Shown here in pieces: positions 5,858 to 6,648 of a stretch of 6,648 bases of DNA. The position numbers and the translations under genes are program-made. Each line of letters starts with the position of its first letter. Positions within the stretch are counted from its first letter, which is position 1. The stretch comes from Lysobacterales bacterium (GTDB lineage Bacteria > Pseudomonadota > Gammaproteobacteria > Xanthomonadales > Rhodanobacteraceae): contig JAAFHE010000223.1 in NCBI GenBank assembly GCA_013298265.1, forward strand, positions 1 through 6,648. The letters are read 5' to 3'. A model generated the notes under the pieces. The model was not told the DNA's origin and did not search any database. It was given only the letters and a program-made list of their open reading frames with translations.

Positions 5858-6648
5858 TCAGGCACCTGCCTTGGCGTCGTGCTGGCGGATAAAAGCGCGC
5901 ACGTCCGGATAGACCACCTCGCGCCAGCGCCGGCCGCTGAAGATGCCGTAGTGGCCGGCGCCCTTCACGGTGAGGTGGCGCTTGTGCTCGGCGGCGATGC
6001 CGGCGCACAGCGCGTGCGCCGCTTCGGTCTGGCCCAGGCCTGAAATGTCATCGAGTTCACCTTCGATCGTGAACAGCGCGGTGCCGGTGATGTCGGCCGG
6101 CTTGACGCGCTGGCCGTTCACGTCCCACAGGCCGCGCGGCAGCAGGTGTTGCTGGAACACGGTGTTGATGGTGTCGAGGTAGTACTCGGCCGGCATGTCG
6201 AGCACCGCGTTGTATTCGTCGTAGAACTTGCGATGCGACTGCGCGTCTTCGAGATCACCCTTGAGCAGATCCTCGTAGAAGTCCCAGTGCGAACTCAGGT
6301 GCCGGCCCGGATTCATCGCGATGAAGCCCGTGTGCTGCAGGAAGCCCGGATAGACGCGGCGGCCGTGGCCCGGATAGTTCGCCGGCACGTCGTGGATGAC
6401 GCTGTTCTGAAACCACGACAGCGGCTTGGTCGTGGCGAGGTCGTTGACCTGGGTCGGGCTGCGCCGCGTGTCGATAGGGCCGCCCATCATCGTCATGCTG
6501 CGCGGCGTGGGTTCGCCGTTGCTGGCCATCAGCGAGATCGCCGCGAGCACGGGCACGGTCGGCTGGCAGACCGAAACCACATGCAGGTTCTTCGCGCCGA
6601 TGTGCCGGATGAATTCCTGGATGTAGGCGACGTAGTCGTGCAGGTGGA
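5858..6648 (-). CDS. phaZ: Intracellular polyhydroxyalkanoate depolymerase, C-terminal part
   Basis: Partial gene: the frame is open to the right edge, leaving 262 residues. Intracellular PHA depolymerases hydrolyse stored polyhydroxybutyrate granules in the cytoplasm to supply carbon. The fragment starts in the alpha/beta-hydrolase core (HLHDYVAYIQEFIRHIG) and runs into the nucleophile motif VSVCQPTVPVLAA. It continues through the family's C-terminal domain, with WDFYEDLLKGD, FYDEYNAVLDMPAEYYLDT and IEGELDDISG, and on to GAGHYGIFSGRRW. Counting visible residues, the catalytic triad would be Cys27, Asp199 and His232. The gaps of 172 and 33 residues equal those I recall for Cys183, Asp355 and His388 of the Ralstonia eutropha enzyme, whose nucleophile is Cys rather than Ser. 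About 30 residues follow the His, so the C-terminus looks complete; roughly 155 N-terminal residues are missing. No PHA synthase or phasin gene is in view, and no convincing terminator follows the stop. Confidence 0.92.
   Translation of the reverse strand, partial: HLHDYVAYIQEFIRHIGAKNLHVVSVCQPTVPVLAAISLMASNGEPTPRSMTMMGGPIDTRRSPTQVNDLATTKPLSWFQNSVIHDVPANYPGHGRRVYPGFLQHTGFIAMNPGRHLSSHWDFYEDLLKGDLEDAQSHRKFYDEYNAVLDMPAEYYLDTINTVFQQHLLPRGLWDVNGQRVKPADITGTALFTIEGELDDISGLGQTEAAHALCAGIAAEHKRHLTVKGAGHYGIFSGRRWREVVYPDVRAFIRQHDAKAGA

Noticed and set aside
1..6648. CRISPR array, tRNA, rRNA or known riboswitch
   Set aside because: No regularly spaced repeats and no cloverleaf or riboswitch-like conserved cores were seen in the intergenic stretches.

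Overview
The window is GC-rich DNA with strong C/G preference at third codon positions. It comes from a Gram-negative bacterium: it has a TonB-dependent outer-membrane receptor, an exported cyclophilin, a membrane hybrid sensor kinase and an intracellular polyhydroxyalkanoate (PHA) depolymerase. The gene set would suit a gammaproteobacterium of the Xanthomonadales/Nevskiales type. That placement is inference, because the window holds no rRNA or other taxonomic marker.

Layout, left to right. Bases 1-1718 (+) are the 3' part of a TonB-dependent receptor gene that runs in from the left; only beta-barrel sequence is visible. It is closed by a strong intrinsic terminator at 1735-1775. Next, 1814-2005 (+) is a short unrecognised frame with good coding character, possibly the tail of a decayed gene. 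At 2098-3015 (+) lies a secreted, divergent cyclophilin-type peptidyl-prolyl isomerase with a clear ribosome binding site. It converges, with only 18 bases between, on a large minus-strand gene (3034-5484). That gene encodes a hybrid histidine kinase with an apparently extracytoplasmic TPR sensor, one transmembrane helix, HisKA and HATPase domains and a C-terminal receiver. Its upstream region (5485-5857) has no convincing gene but contains a compact 184-base element with near-perfect 13-base terminal inverted repeats and a strong internal hairpin, which looks like a MITE or a gutted insertion sequence. At 5858-6648 (-) is the C-terminal part of an intracellular PHA depolymerase (PhaZ type) whose start lies beyond the right edge.

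The genes do not form one obvious pathway. The receptor ends in its own terminator. The isomerase and the kinase are convergent. The depolymerase and the kinase share a strand but are 373 bases apart, separated by the MITE-like element, so they are probably separate transcription units. No complete new defence or biosynthetic system is visible. The most unusual items are the MITE-like element with its nested hairpin, the TPR-fronted hybrid kinase with no partner, the orphan coding fragment and the altered active-site motif of the cyclophilin.
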